Origin: Candidatus Lindowiibacteriota bacterium
GTDB taxonomy: Bacteria; Lindowbacteria; 2-12-FULL-62-27
NCBI GenBank assembly: GCA_023249255.1
Contig: JAHFCY010000001.1
Location: 20,058-54,127 of the forward strand
Length of the DNA stretch: 34,070 bases
Reading direction: 5' to 3'
This document shows positions 6,801 to 14,797 of this stretch, one piece after another. Each line of letters begins with the position of its first letter. The stretch's first letter is position 1. The notes beneath the pieces were generated by a model, which saw nothing but the letters and a program-made list of their open reading frames with translations, made no database searches and had not been told where the DNA came from. The translations under genes and the position numbers were made by a program.

Positions 6801-9099
6801 ATTCGCACACAATCGCCAGAATCCAGACCTCGCTCGTCAACACGCCAAAATAAACCGTGGGCCGAAAACTCGAAAACACAAAAATTGAAAATCCGACGAC
6901 GTTGAGGATGGTGGCAAGCCAAAGCGGCCGGCCGCATTCCAGAACGGTTTCGGGCACCGCGACGGACGCCGGTTGTCCGGACTTGCGCCTGCGCAGATAC
7001 GCGTAGAAAAAGAAGACCGTGTCGTCATCAGCCAGTCCCAGCGTGATCGATGCGACAGTCGCGGTCGCCACGTTCAGCGTGATGCCGGTCCATCCCATCG
7101 TCGCCAGCATGAGCACGATCGGAAACACGTTCGGAATCAGCGCCAAAATCGCCCATAGCGGCCGGCCGACCTGCAACCAGAAAACGAGCGTCACCGCGAT
7201 GAGCGTAAGGCCGAGGCTTTGGAGCTGACTTTTCAAAATGAATCGATCCAGGCGCGCATAGGCTTCCACCACGCCCGTCAGGTAAAACGCCTGGGCAGGT
7301 CCAAACGTCGAGCGTGTCTCCTTCTCGATCTGATCAAAGAGCGCAATCGCCTCGTTGTTTGACATCCTCGGCAGGCGTATCTGAATTCTCAGGCTCGTCC
7401 ACGAAGGATTCACATATCTATTGAGCGTATCGTCGCCGCTCGGCGACAGCGACAGCGCCAGAAGCTCCTGTTCAAGCAGATCGCGGCGATCCGGCAGACG
7501 GTAGTCCTCCGGCCGGCCGTCTGTCAGCGCGCGCGTCATTGTTTTGAGGACCGGATTGATCGAAAGGACCGTTTTGACATGTGGGAGCGTCTTCAGGCGT
7601 TCGATCAGGCGGTCGATCTGCATCAGTGTTTCGGGCCGTTTGAGTCCATCCGGTTCGGAGGAGGTCAGTATGATTTCGACGGGCCCGGTGTTGCCGAATT
7701 TCTGTTCGATAAAATCCATCGATCGCATGAATTCGCTTTTCGATACAAAAAAATTTGTCAGCTGGGTATCGATTACGATTCGTTTGACGCCAAACACGGA
7801 AACCACGCAGAGACCCGCGAACGCCCACAAAATCATCCGGCGGTGGCGGTCGCAGATGGCGATGAGCCATTTTTCGAATTCCGCTCCGGCCGGCGCTGAT
7901 GTTTTAATCGACGACGGCGGAGACACAAACGTCAGCAGAACCGGGATGACGAGAAACGAAAATACGTACGTAAACGCAATTCCGACACCCGACCAGAACC
8001 CAAAATGCCAGATGGCGGGAACGGCGCCGCCGCTCAAACTGAAAAATCCGACAAATGTTGTCAGCGCCGACAGAAGACTGGGCACCGCAACCCCGGCGCA
8101 CGACCGGGCCGCCCATTTGTTGATCCATCGACTTCTGTCAGCACCCGGCGCGGGCAACCCCGGGCCTGTCACGCCGCGCAAAAATCGTTCGACCATGTGG
8201 ATGTCATCCGCTATCGCCATTGCCATGAGAAGCGGCGGCAGGATTCCCGTCATGAGATGGATCGGAACGCCCGCATGTCCCATCCATCCAAGAACGACGC
8301 CGACCGTCAGTCCGCAATCCGCGAGAAAAATCAGCGTGATCCGGACGCTTTTGAATAGAATCTGGAACAACGCGGTCAAAATCACCAGACAGATCGATCC
8401 GAAAACAAAATAGTCCCAAAACGTCATCCGATCCATTTCTCGCTGTGCGAAAATATATCCGCCCAAATGATAGGGAATCTTCGCGGCCTTCAACGTCCGT
8501 TCAATCGGTTCGACGAGTCCACAACCTGTTTTCGGATCGGAAAAACGCAGGAGCAGGACCGCGACGTGGCCGTCCGGCGAAACGAGTTGCCGGACGTATC
8601 GCTCGTCTGACAGAACCCGGCGGCGGATCGACTCGGCCGGCTCAACTCCGATTCGATTCCGAATCTCCTCAACGAATATCTCTTCCCCGCCGCCCGATGC
8701 AGCCGACGCCGAACTGCTCCGGACATCCGTGGCCGACGGCAACCCCACAACATCGACCACTCCCCGGATATTCCCGAACGCGTCAGAAAGGCGGGTTAAC
8801 GCCGCGAGGTTGCTGTCAGTGAACACATTTCCAAAATCGAGGGCGATGAACAGATATTCGTCGTGGCCAAACGTCTCCGCAAATTCCTTGTATCGCCGGT
8901 AGGAGGGTGTCTTGTCCGAAAACCAGACATCCATCGAGTTGTTGACATGCAGTTTCGGAAGGCCGGAAAGGCTGAGGAGGCAAAAAAAAGCCGAGGCAAA
9001 CAATACGATTGCCCGATGGTGGAACATTGCCAGATACAGCCGCTCGATTCGCCGCTCCAGCGCATCGAGCCGATCCAACCTCCACATATCCATGGACAT
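6745..9099 (-). CDS. RND/MMPL-superfamily exporter
   Basis: A 784-residue inner-membrane protein with the duplicated RND plan: TM1 (about 29-47), a large extracytoplasmic loop, a cluster of five helices (about 235-375), then a second TM (about 400-418), second loop and second helix cluster (about 635-775). The fourth helix of each half has an acidic patch (AMAIADDIHM and TLGLADDDTVFFF), the position used for proton coupling in this superfamily. NNSMDVWFSDKTPSY after TM1 is typical of COG1033 predicted exporters (HpnN/MMPL-like). The substrate is unknown; lipid-like molecules are common in the group. ATG 9099 or ATG 9093 could start it, and the ribosome-binding site is weak. It is a single gene, divergent from the VWA-flagellin unit and convergent with queG. 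Confidence 0.85.
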   Translation of the reverse strand: MSMDMWRLDRLDALERRIERLYLAMFHHRAIVLFASAFFCLLSLSGLPKLHVNNSMDVWFSDKTPSYRRYKEFAETFGHDEYLFIALDFGNVFTDSNLAALTRLSDAFGNIRGVVDVVGLPSATDVRSSSASAASGGGEEIFVEEIRNRIGVEPAESIRRRVLSDERYVRQLVSPDGHVAVLLLRFSDPKTGCGLVEPIERTLKAAKIPYHLGGYIFAQREMDRMTFWDYFVFGSICLVILTALFQILFKSVRITLIFLADCGLTVGVVLGWMGHAGVPIHLMTGILPPLLMAMAIADDIHMVERFLRGVTGPGLPAPGADRSRWINKWAARSCAGVAVPSLLSALTTFVGFFSLSGGAVPAIWHFGFWSGVGIAFTYVFSFLVIPVLLTFVSPPSSIKTSAPAGAEFEKWLIAICDRHRRMILWAFAGLCVVSVFGVKRIVIDTQLTNFFVSKSEFMRSMDFIEQKFGNTGPVEIILTSSEPDGLKRPETLMQIDRLIERLKTLPHVKTVLSINPVLKTMTRALTDGRPEDYRLPDRRDLLEQELLALSLSPSGDDTLNRYVNPSWTSLRIQIRLPRMSNNEAIALFDQIEKETRSTFGPAQAFYLTGVVEAYARLDRFILKSQLQSLGLTLIAVTLVFWLQVGRPLWAILALIPNVFPIVLMLATMGWTGITLNVATATVASITLGLADDDTVFFFYAYLRRRKSGQPASVAVPETVLECGRPLWLATILNVVGFSIFVFSSFRPTVYFGVLTSEVWILAIVCEFILLPALLLTLDRPDDRR

Positions 9100-9124
9100 T
9101 TTTTATCTTGTGACAGGCCGCCGC

Positions 9125-9152
9125 TAAAGCCCGGCGGATGGATTTCCGATAA
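9125..9152 (+). promoter_or_regulatory. Sigma-28-type promoter of the VWA-flagellin unit
   Basis: TAAAGCCC at 9125-9132, 12 bases, and TCCGATAA at 9145-9152. Four of four TAAA bases and 7 of 8 bases of GCCGATAA match the flagellar consensus. Spacing is the same as at the first flagellin, flgM and the M23 peptidase. Transcription would begin near 9159, about 205 bases before the small protein gene at 9365. Confidence 0.7.
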
Positions 9153-9166
9153 GAAGAGAGAGCGGT

Positions 9167-9186
9167 GAGTCCGCAGGCTGGGACTC
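9167..9186 (+). promoter_or_regulatory. 5' leader hairpin
   Basis: GAGTCC (9167-9172) pairs perfectly with GGACTC (9181-9186) around an 8-base loop, just after the predicted transcription start. It may protect the 5' end of the mRNA. No further function can be read. Confidence 0.35.
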
Positions 9187-9301
9187 GGCGCGTAGTCTGA
9201 AGGTCATGGATGACCGGCGAAAAAAACAGGGATGTTTGCGACACGATCACCTGCTCTCCAAATTCCCTTTTCCAGTCCGTCTCATCCGATGAGTTTCAGC
9301 G

Positions 9302-9321
9302 TGTATCCAAGGATGGATACA
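9302..9321 (+). promoter_or_regulatory. Leader hairpin with AAGGAT loop (strong CsrA-site candidate)
   Basis: TGTATCC pairs perfectly with GGATACA (7 base pairs) around the hexaloop AAGGAT. The 12 bases at 9305-9316 match 10 of 12 positions of the published CsrA selection consensus RUACARGGAUGU, with GGA in the loop as required. It lies 44 bases before the start of the small gene and 32 bases before its GGAGGT ribosome-binding site. Confidence 0.5.
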
Positions 9322-9364
9322 GGGCGTTCGTGATTTTTGGACGCATCACACGGAGGTGGTCGAC

Positions 9365-9535
9365 ATGGAAGTACAAGGGATTAACCGGAGCTATCCATTT
9401 CAGGATATCAGACAGGATGTCAAGCAGACGCGGGAGCAGCGCCTCGTATCACACGAGGCGATTCCGAACATAAAAACGCCTGAAGAAGCGCAAAAACTGA
9501 TCGACGATGTTCGTCATCTGCTTCTGTACGGCTGA
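9365..9535 (+). CDS. Small unknown protein in the flagellin unit
   Basis: A 56-residue protein I do not recognise. ATG 9365 follows a strong GGAGGT at 5-6 bases, better than most genes here, and the frame runs uninterrupted to TGA. The sequence is hydrophilic and probably helical, with a C-terminal amphipathic segment (TPEEAQKLIDDVRHLLLYG) and no signal peptide, cysteine or membrane segment. It lies between the sigma-28-like promoter (9125) and the VWA flagellin (9681), so a flagellar role such as a secretion chaperone or regulator is a reasonable guess, but no family motif supports one. It does not have the conserved FlgM C-terminal pattern seen in the gene at 28501. Confidence 0.6.
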   Translation: MEVQGINRSYPFQDIRQDVKQTREQRLVSHEAIPNIKTPEEAQKLIDDVRHLLLYG

Positions 9536-9556
9536 TCTATTCTACACCTCGTTTTG

Positions 9557-9580
9557 AATCGGGGCTTCGGCGGTCCGATT
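9557..9580 (+). promoter_or_regulatory. Intercistronic hairpin before the VWA flagellin
   Basis: AATCGG (9557-9562) and CCGATT (9575-9580) are exact complements around a 12-base loop. There is no T-run after it, so it is more likely an mRNA processing or stability element than a terminator. The rest of the 145-base gap (9536-9680) holds one more stem at 9606-9629. Confidence 0.35.
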
Positions 9581-9605
9581 GAAAGCATAGGATAGGGGTG
9601 TAGGT

Positions 9606-9629
9606 CTTCGTCTTTGTACGAGACGGAAG
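9606..9629 (+). promoter_or_regulatory. Second leader stem before the VWA flagellin
   Basis: CTTC-GTCT (9606-9613) pairs with AGAC-GGAAG (9621-9629) with one bulged G, closing a 7-base loop. A small CCCG/CGGG stem follows at about 9647-9659. The function is unknown; the leader is clearly structured ahead of the GGGGAGG ribosome-binding site. Confidence 0.3.
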
Positions 9630-9680
9630 GGCTTTGTCCGCCCGTCTTCGGGATGGCGGCGCGCCAATGGGGAGGCTCAT

Positions 9681-11117
9681 GTGTCAGATATTTTTTCGGT
9701 GCGAAACAACGCTTCCGCGTTGTTCGCACACAGGCAGTCCACTCTGAATAACGGGACGCTCGGAAAATCTCTGGAGCGGCTGTCCAGTGGATACCGGATC
9801 AACCGGTCGGCGGACGACGTGGCGGGAATGGCCGTGTCGGAGAAACTCCGCACCCAGATCCGGGGGTTCCACCGCGCCGCCGTTAATACCCAGGACGGAA
9901 TTTCGTTCGTCCAGACTGCAGATACCGCCCTTCAGGACATCCACGACATCCTCCAGCGCATGCGGGAACTTTGCGTCCAATCCGCCAATGGCGTCTATAC
10001 CGACACGGACCGATCCCTCATCCAGCAGGAAATTAGCCAACTGCTGGAAGAAATTGACCGAATCAACACATCGACGGAATTCAACCACCAGCGGATATTT
10101 GATTATCGCGCGGCCGACATTGTCTGGATTGTGGATGGCACCGGCAGCATGGCCGGACTTCAGGCAAACCTGATCGCCGAGGCGCCGAATTTTGTGAATG
10201 AACTGATTTCCAGAAACATCGACTATCGGGTGGGCGTAGTCCAATTCGGCGGACCGGGCAATGCCACCGCTATCGGAAACATGACCACAGACGTGGCGAC
10301 GTTTCAGGCGAACGTGACGGCAGTCGGAACCGGTCTCGGACCGGACGAAAAAGGCATGCAGGCATACAACCAGACCCTGAACATCTTCTCCTACAGGCAA
10401 AGTGCCCGTAAGATTTTCGTCATCCTGACGGACGAAGACGCGGATGACGGGTTCCAGCCTCCCGCGAACGATATTGGCGCCTATGCGGATATTTCCGCGA
10501 CGACAGCGCAAACCATAGCAGCCAACGACGTCGTCGCCTTTTCGGTGGTTGGCGGGGCCGCGCCGGACGCCGGACAGAACAACGCGCAAAGCGAACAGGC
10601 CTATTATGACACCTCCGGCAGTCCCGGCGTACCGGCCGCCACGGGCGGCAAACGGTTCGTCGGCATCAGCGCCGGAATGTCCGCGACGCTGGCCAGCGGC
10701 ATCGATGCCCTTGTTGAGAATGGCATCACGTTTCACGTCGGCGCAAACGAAAATCAGACGATCGACAGCGTACTCCAGTCACCAGTCAGCACCGGCGCGC
10801 TCGGCATCGCCTCAACCGTATCGGCGTCAACTCAATCCTCGTCGGAGAATTCTCTGAATTATATTGACAGCGCCATCAATAAAGTCACCCGGCTGCGATC
10901 GTCGATCGGTGCGGAGGAAAATCGCCTCGAATTCACGCTCGACTATGCGCGGGTGAATGAAACCGCCTTGCAGGCATCGGAGTCGCGCATCCGGGATGCG
11001 GACATGGGCGCCGAGATCATCGAATTCACCAAATCCCAGGTCATCGTCCAGGCGGCCAACTCCATGCTGGCCCAGGCAAACCTCCTGCCGCAAAACATTC
11101 TGAGCCTGCTGGGATGA
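9681..11117 (+). CDS. Flagellin with an internal von Willebrand factor A domain
   Basis: A 478-residue chimera in one uninterrupted frame. Residues 1-140 are Flagellin_N (LERLSSGYRINRSADDVAGM, LQRMRELCVQSANG, RINTSTEFNHQRIF). Residues 352-478 are the flagellin core return (VGANENQTIDSVLQS, ALGIASTVSASTQ) and Flagellin_C (AINKVTRLRSSIGAEENRLE, ESRIRDADMGAEI, LLPQNILSLLG). Residues about 144-348 form a complete VWA domain: a strand leading into the MIDAS DGTGS (D152, T154, S156), helix, strand YRVGVVQFGG, a loop Thr near T217, strand KIFVILTDEDADD (D251), strand DVVAFSVVGG and a final helix. MIDAS sites bind a divalent cation and mediate adhesion or protein binding. The insert starts exactly where the surface domains of flagellins begin. 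GTG 9681 follows GGGGAGG at 5 bases. No HExxH is present, so it is not a flagellinolysin. Confidence 0.93.
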   Translation: MSDIFSVRNNASALFAHRQSTLNNGTLGKSLERLSSGYRINRSADDVAGMAVSEKLRTQIRGFHRAAVNTQDGISFVQTADTALQDIHDILQRMRELCVQSANGVYTDTDRSLIQQEISQLLEEIDRINTSTEFNHQRIFDYRAADIVWIVDGTGSMAGLQANLIAEAPNFVNELISRNIDYRVGVVQFGGPGNATAIGNMTTDVATFQANVTAVGTGLGPDEKGMQAYNQTLNIFSYRQSARKIFVILTDEDADDGFQPPANDIGAYADISATTAQTIAANDVVAFSVVGGAAPDAGQNNAQSEQAYYDTSGSPGVPAATGGKRFVGISAGMSATLASGIDALVENGITFHVGANENQTIDSVLQSPVSTGALGIASTVSASTQSSSENSLNYIDSAINKVTRLRSSIGAEENRLEFTLDYARVNETALQASESRIRDADMGAEIIEFTKSQVIVQAANSMLAQANLLPQNILSLLG

Positions 11118-11183
11118 TATCCATGCGCGGACAGGGGGACTCTCTTTGACAAAGCCTTTTATGGGTGGCACTCTCAGTCGCCG

Positions 11184-12467
11184 ATGAAGCATACCCTCAG
11201 TCGCCGTTTCCTCTCGCGCGCGCAACGGTCAATTCCGGGAGGCGTCAACAGTCCCGTTCGCGCGTTCCGCGCAGTTGGCGGCACGCCGCCCTTTGTCGCA
11301 CAAGGCAAAGGCGCCATCGTCACGGATGTTGACGGCCATCGCTACATCGATTATCTGGGCTCGTGGGGGCCGCTGATTTTGGGTCACGCGCATCCGGTTG
11401 TGGTGCGCGCCGTTTGCGACGCGGCGCGCCGGGGGACGACATTCGGAGCCGCCACAGAACGGGAAATTGATCTGGCTGAGATGATCCGGACTTGCATGCC
11501 CGGTATTGAGCGGGTCAGGCTGGTCTCGTCCGGCACCGAAGCGCTGATGACGGCGGCCCGGCTGGCGCGGGCGTGGACACGGCGGGATCGAATCATCAAA
11601 TTCACAGGCGCCTATCATGGACACGCCGACAGTTTTCTGGTCGCCGCCGGTTCCGGCGCCGCAACATTCGGCCATCCAAGCTCGCCGGGCGTTCCGCGTG
11701 CGCTTGCCGAACTCACATCCGTCCTTCCGTATAACGACATCGGCGCCGTCCGGAGGTTCATGTCAAAACATGGCCGGTCGGTCGCCGCGATTTTTGTCGA
11801 ACCGATCGCAGCAAACGCCGGCGTGCTTATCCCCCGTCCGGGATTTCTCCAAACGCTTCGCGACGTCACGCGCCGCTCAAACTCGCTTCTGGTTTTTGAT
11901 GAGGTCGTCACCGGATTTCGCGTGGGGATGGGAGGCGCGCAGAAATTATATGGAATCAAACCCGACCTGACGTGTCTCGGAAAAATTGTCGGAGGAGGAT
12001 TGCCGCTGGCGGCGGTCGGCGGCAGGCGCGACATTCTCGGGATGCTGAGCCCGCAGGGTCCCGTCTATCAGGCCGGCACGCTTTCAGGCAATCCTCTCGC
12101 TGTCGCCGCCGGGCTGGCGACCCTGCGGCTATTGCGCGACAAACCGCCATATGCAATCTTGGAAAAACTTTCGGCGCGGCTCGCCAGCGGCCTGTCAGAC
12201 CTTTTGACGGCGCGCTGTGTTTCTCATCGGATCAACCGCGTGGGAAGCATGATGACGATTTTTTTTGCCGAAGGTCTGATTGAAAGTTATGAAGACGCCA
12301 AGCTGTGCGACACGCAACAGTTCGCCAAGTTTCACGGGGCTTTGATTTGTCACGGCATCTATCTTCCGCCGGCCCAGTTCGAAGCGTTTTTTGTGAGCGT
12401 CGCGCACACGTCCGGCGTCATTCGCGACACGCTGCGGCGCGCCAAAAAAGCGATCAATATCCTGTAA
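11184..12467 (+). CDS. hemL: Glutamate-1-semialdehyde 2,1-aminomutase
   Basis: A PLP enzyme converting glutamate-1-semialdehyde into 5-aminolevulinate, in the C5 route to haem, sirohaem and cobalamin. The 427-residue length is normal. Hallmarks are SIPGGVNSPVRAFRAVGG at the N-terminus, FTGAYHGHAD, VEPIAANAGV, VFDEVVTGFR (D239 binds the PLP ring nitrogen) and CLGKIVGGGLP with the Schiff-base Lys267. ATG 11184 gives the conserved MKHTLSRRFLSRAQ start; no strong ribosome-binding site is visible. It starts 66 bases after the VWA flagellin with no clear terminator between, and is followed 15 bases later by tatA. A TTGACA lies at about 11149, but its -10 partner is poor. Confidence 0.95.
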   Translation: MKHTLSRRFLSRAQRSIPGGVNSPVRAFRAVGGTPPFVAQGKGAIVTDVDGHRYIDYLGSWGPLILGHAHPVVVRAVCDAARRGTTFGAATEREIDLAEMIRTCMPGIERVRLVSSGTEALMTAARLARAWTRRDRIIKFTGAYHGHADSFLVAAGSGAATFGHPSSPGVPRALAELTSVLPYNDIGAVRRFMSKHGRSVAAIFVEPIAANAGVLIPRPGFLQTLRDVTRRSNSLLVFDEVVTGFRVGMGGAQKLYGIKPDLTCLGKIVGGGLPLAAVGGRRDILGMLSPQGPVYQAGTLSGNPLAVAAGLATLRLLRDKPPYAILEKLSARLASGLSDLLTARCVSHRINRVGSMMTIFFAEGLIESYEDAKLCDTQQFAKFHGALICHGIYLPPAQFEAFFVSVAHTSGVIRDTLRRAKKAINIL

Positions 12468-12482
12468 GGGAGGAACCCAACA

Positions 12483-12674
12483 ATGCCCCACATCGGATTT
12501 GGGGAACTCGTTGTCATTCTCGTCATCGTCCTCGTGATTTTTGGCCCTTCGCAATTGCCCAAACTGGCCAAAATGCTGGGTGAGAGCGTCCGGGCGTTGA
12601 AAAAAGCCTCGTCGGGCGAAGATGACGACCAGCCCAGGAAACCGGAAGGGCAGGGGCCAAACGGCAAGGCGTAA
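12483..12674 (+). CDS. tatA: Twin-arginine translocase subunit TatA/TatB type
   Basis: A 63-residue protein with one N-terminal membrane helix (IGFGELVVILVIVLVIFG), the FGP hinge, an amphipathic helix (LPKLAKMLGESVRALKKA) and a charged disordered tail. TatA multimers form the pore through which folded proteins cross the inner membrane. The Glu at position 8 is typical of TatB and of bifunctional TatA proteins, so one protein may serve both roles if there is no separate tatB. GGGAGGA precedes ATG 12483. It lies in a Tat pair with tatC 36 bases downstream, in the hemL operon. Confidence 0.92.
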   Translation: MPHIGFGELVVILVIVLVIFGPSQLPKLAKMLGESVRALKKASSGEDDDQPRKPEGQGPNGKA

Positions 12675-12710
12675 TCGCGCGAGACCATTCAACGCGCGAA
12701 CCACTCTTCC

Positions 12711-13478
12711 ATGACTCAACCGGACAAACCGGAACAAACGGCCGACGGCATTCGCATGCCATTCCTCGGACATCTGGAGGAACTCCGCTGGTGCATCATC
12801 CGCTCTTTGATCGCGCTCGGCGCGGGATTTGGCATCGCGATGTTTTTCATCCGCGATCTCGTCAAACTCATCGAACTGCCGCTCGTTCGCGCCGGCATTC
12901 AGGCCGGTGACTCATCCCTCCAGCTTCGAACCATTTCGGTCGGCGAATCATTCAGCATGCTTATCATGGTCGCCGGTGGCGCGGGACTGCTGCTGGCGAT
13001 TCCTTACATTTTTTATGAAATCTGGCGATTCGTTTCGCCCGGCCTCATGCCGTCCGAGAAGCGGGCGGTGGGGCCGCTCATCCTGTTTGGCACGCTCTTT
13101 TTTTACGGAGGCGTCGCGTTTTGCCATCTGCTGGTCATTCCACCGGCGCTGACATATTTTTTGCAGTTGAATCAATATCTGGGTCTGGTCACGGAATGGC
13201 GGGCCAAGGACTATCTGAGTTTTACGATGACCATGCTGATCTCTGCGGGAATTTTGTCCGAACTGCCGGTTCTCACGGTCGTGCTGGCGCGGTTCGGCAT
13301 TCTATCGGCGGCGTTCATGATCCACTACTGGCGGCATGCGGTTGTGATTTTGCTGGTCCTGGCCGCGGCGATCACGCCGTCAACCGATCCGCTCTCGATG
13401 CTTGTGCTGGCCGTGCCCCTGATCGCGCTCTACGCGCTATCGATTTTTCTCGCCAAGGCATTCTATGTCCAGCGGTGA
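12711..13478 (+). CDS. tatC: Twin-arginine translocase subunit TatC
   Basis: A 255-residue six-helix inner-membrane protein that recognises twin-arginine signal peptides. The N-terminal MPFLGHLEELRWCIIRS contains the invariant HLEELR, and SPGLMPSEKRAVGPL matches the conserved first-cytoplasmic-loop FxxPGLxxxEr motif. The last helices contain AAAITPSTDPLSML, also typical. It follows tatA in the same operon, and its stop is overlapped or closely followed by the TPR-peptidase gene. Together with tatA this may be a complete minimal Tat system. Confidence 0.96.
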   Translation: MTQPDKPEQTADGIRMPFLGHLEELRWCIIRSLIALGAGFGIAMFFIRDLVKLIELPLVRAGIQAGDSSLQLRTISVGESFSMLIMVAGGAGLLLAIPYIFYEIWRFVSPGLMPSEKRAVGPLILFGTLFFYGGVAFCHLLVIPPALTYFLQLNQYLGLVTEWRAKDYLSFTMTMLISAGILSELPVLTVVLARFGILSAAFMIHYWRHAVVILLVLAAAITPSTDPLSMLVLAVPLIALYALSIFLAKAFYVQR

Positions 13479-13485
13479 AACACAC

Positions 13486-14793
13486 ATGACGGCCAAGACT
13501 CAATCCGGACGGAAACGATCCGCCGGTCTCGCCCTGATCACCGCCGTCATGATGTCCGGTTTTATTTCCGTGACGGCAGCCAGGTCGGAGGGGGCCCAGT
13601 CCGACCGGGAGCGCAGGGCGATTGAACTGAACAATCTCGGCGTGGCCGCGATGAACTCTGGAGATTTTAAAAACTCGATCCGCCTGCTTAACGAGGCGCG
13701 GGACATATTGCCCGGCGATTCCCAGATCACACGCAACCTTTCGATGACCATGAACAATCTCGCGGTGTACTATCTCAGCGACACCAAACCCGATCTGGCC
13801 ATATCCTGGCTGAACCGCGCCCTTCGCCTGAACCCCGAACCCATGTTCCGGCAAAATCTCGCGCAGGCCGATGTCATGAAAGGCCGGATTGAGGAAGATG
13901 CGGGCCGGCCGGAGCTGGCCCAACAGATATTTCGGGACGCGATCCTGCAAAATCCACAGGATCCTGAATCCCACGCGGCGCTCGGCCTGAGTCTCTATCA
14001 GAGCGGAAAACTTCCCGAATCGCAGACGGAACTGGAACGGGCTCTGAGTCTGGCCTCCCGGCCGGACTGGGCGGCCCGGGCGGAAAAAATTCGGCGGGAG
14101 ATCGAGACCGAAAAAAATAATATTGAATATCGAAGCGTTCATTTCAGGATTTCGTATTCGCCCGCCATTTCGGCCAAGGACATTTCCGACGCTGCCTGGG
14201 AGCTTGAGCAAGCCTATCAGAAATTCCGGATGTTTCTGGGAGGCGCTCCCCAGACTGACATATCGGTCGTTTTCTATTCGTCAAAGGAAAAATTCGCGAC
14301 AACCCACGACCTCACGTACAACGTCGCCGGTCTCTACGATGGCAAGGTCCGCCTGCCGATTCCGGACAATCCAAACTGGGAGACCCTGCGCAACACCCTG
14401 TCACACGAGCTTGCGCACGCATTCCTGTTTGACATCGCGGGCGAGGCGATCCCGGCGTGGATCAACGAGGGATTTGCGGAATTTCTTGGAGCCGGCGCCG
14501 ACCGGTCGACTCCCTCGCTTGACGAAACAGTCCGCCTGAACCGCAAATTCATCCCTCTTTCCGAGTTATCCGTCTCCGTCAAAAATCTTAAAAATAATAC
14601 GCAGGTCTCTCTGGCGTACGACGAATCCTTCTCGATTGCAAAATACATCAACAGCCGCTTTGGATTGTTCGGTATTCAAAAACTGCTTCAGGCCATCAAA
14701 CGGGGACTGCCGGAGGAACAGGCCATCCAGCAGAGCCTGCTCATGTCACCCGACATGATTCAGCAGGCGTGGGAATTTCAGGTGAGGAAGTAA
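13486..14793 (+). CDS. Secreted TPR protein with gluzincin metallopeptidase domain
   Basis: From ATG 13486, a 435-residue protein. The N-terminus is signal-peptide-like (RKR, then GLALITAVMMSGF and a small-residue cleavage region near 30-37). Residues about 43-195 are TPR-type helical repeats (NNLGVAAMNSGDFKNSIRLL, then ALGLSLYQSGKLPESQTELE). Residues about 218-430 are a Peptidase_MA-like domain with HELAH (H307, E308, H311) and a downstream INEGFAEF, whose Glu328 would be the third zinc ligand. The predicted role is an exported zinc protease scaffolded by TPRs; the substrate is unknown. An ATG at 13465 overlapping tatC is the alternative start. It is the last gene of the hemL-tat operon and converges on thrC, 4 bases from its stop. 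Confidence 0.8.
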   Translation: MTAKTQSGRKRSAGLALITAVMMSGFISVTAARSEGAQSDRERRAIELNNLGVAAMNSGDFKNSIRLLNEARDILPGDSQITRNLSMTMNNLAVYYLSDTKPDLAISWLNRALRLNPEPMFRQNLAQADVMKGRIEEDAGRPELAQQIFRDAILQNPQDPESHAALGLSLYQSGKLPESQTELERALSLASRPDWAARAEKIRREIETEKNNIEYRSVHFRISYSPAISAKDISDAAWELEQAYQKFRMFLGGAPQTDISVVFYSSKEKFATTHDLTYNVAGLYDGKVRLPIPDNPNWETLRNTLSHELAHAFLFDIAGEAIPAWINEGFAEFLGAGADRSTPSLDETVRLNRKFIPLSELSVSVKNLKNNTQVSLAYDESFSIAKYINSRFGLFGIQKLLQAIKRGLPEEQAIQQSLLMSPDMIQQAWEFQVRK

Positions 14794-14797
14794 CGGA

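Noticed and set aside
9684-10736. A 350-codon open frame on the minus strand opposite the VWA flagellin
   Set aside because: It mirrors the codon bias of the plus-strand gene in GC-rich DNA, has no family motifs or ribosome-binding site, and the plus-strand protein is clearly real.
9681-11117. Flagellinolysin (metallopeptidase flagellin)
   Set aside because: There is no HExxH zinc motif in the variable region; the motifs present are those of a VWA MIDAS.
11118-11183. Promoter for hemL based on TTGACA near 11149
   Set aside because: The sequence 17 bases downstream (CACTCT) matches the -10 consensus poorly, so it is not listed as a feature.
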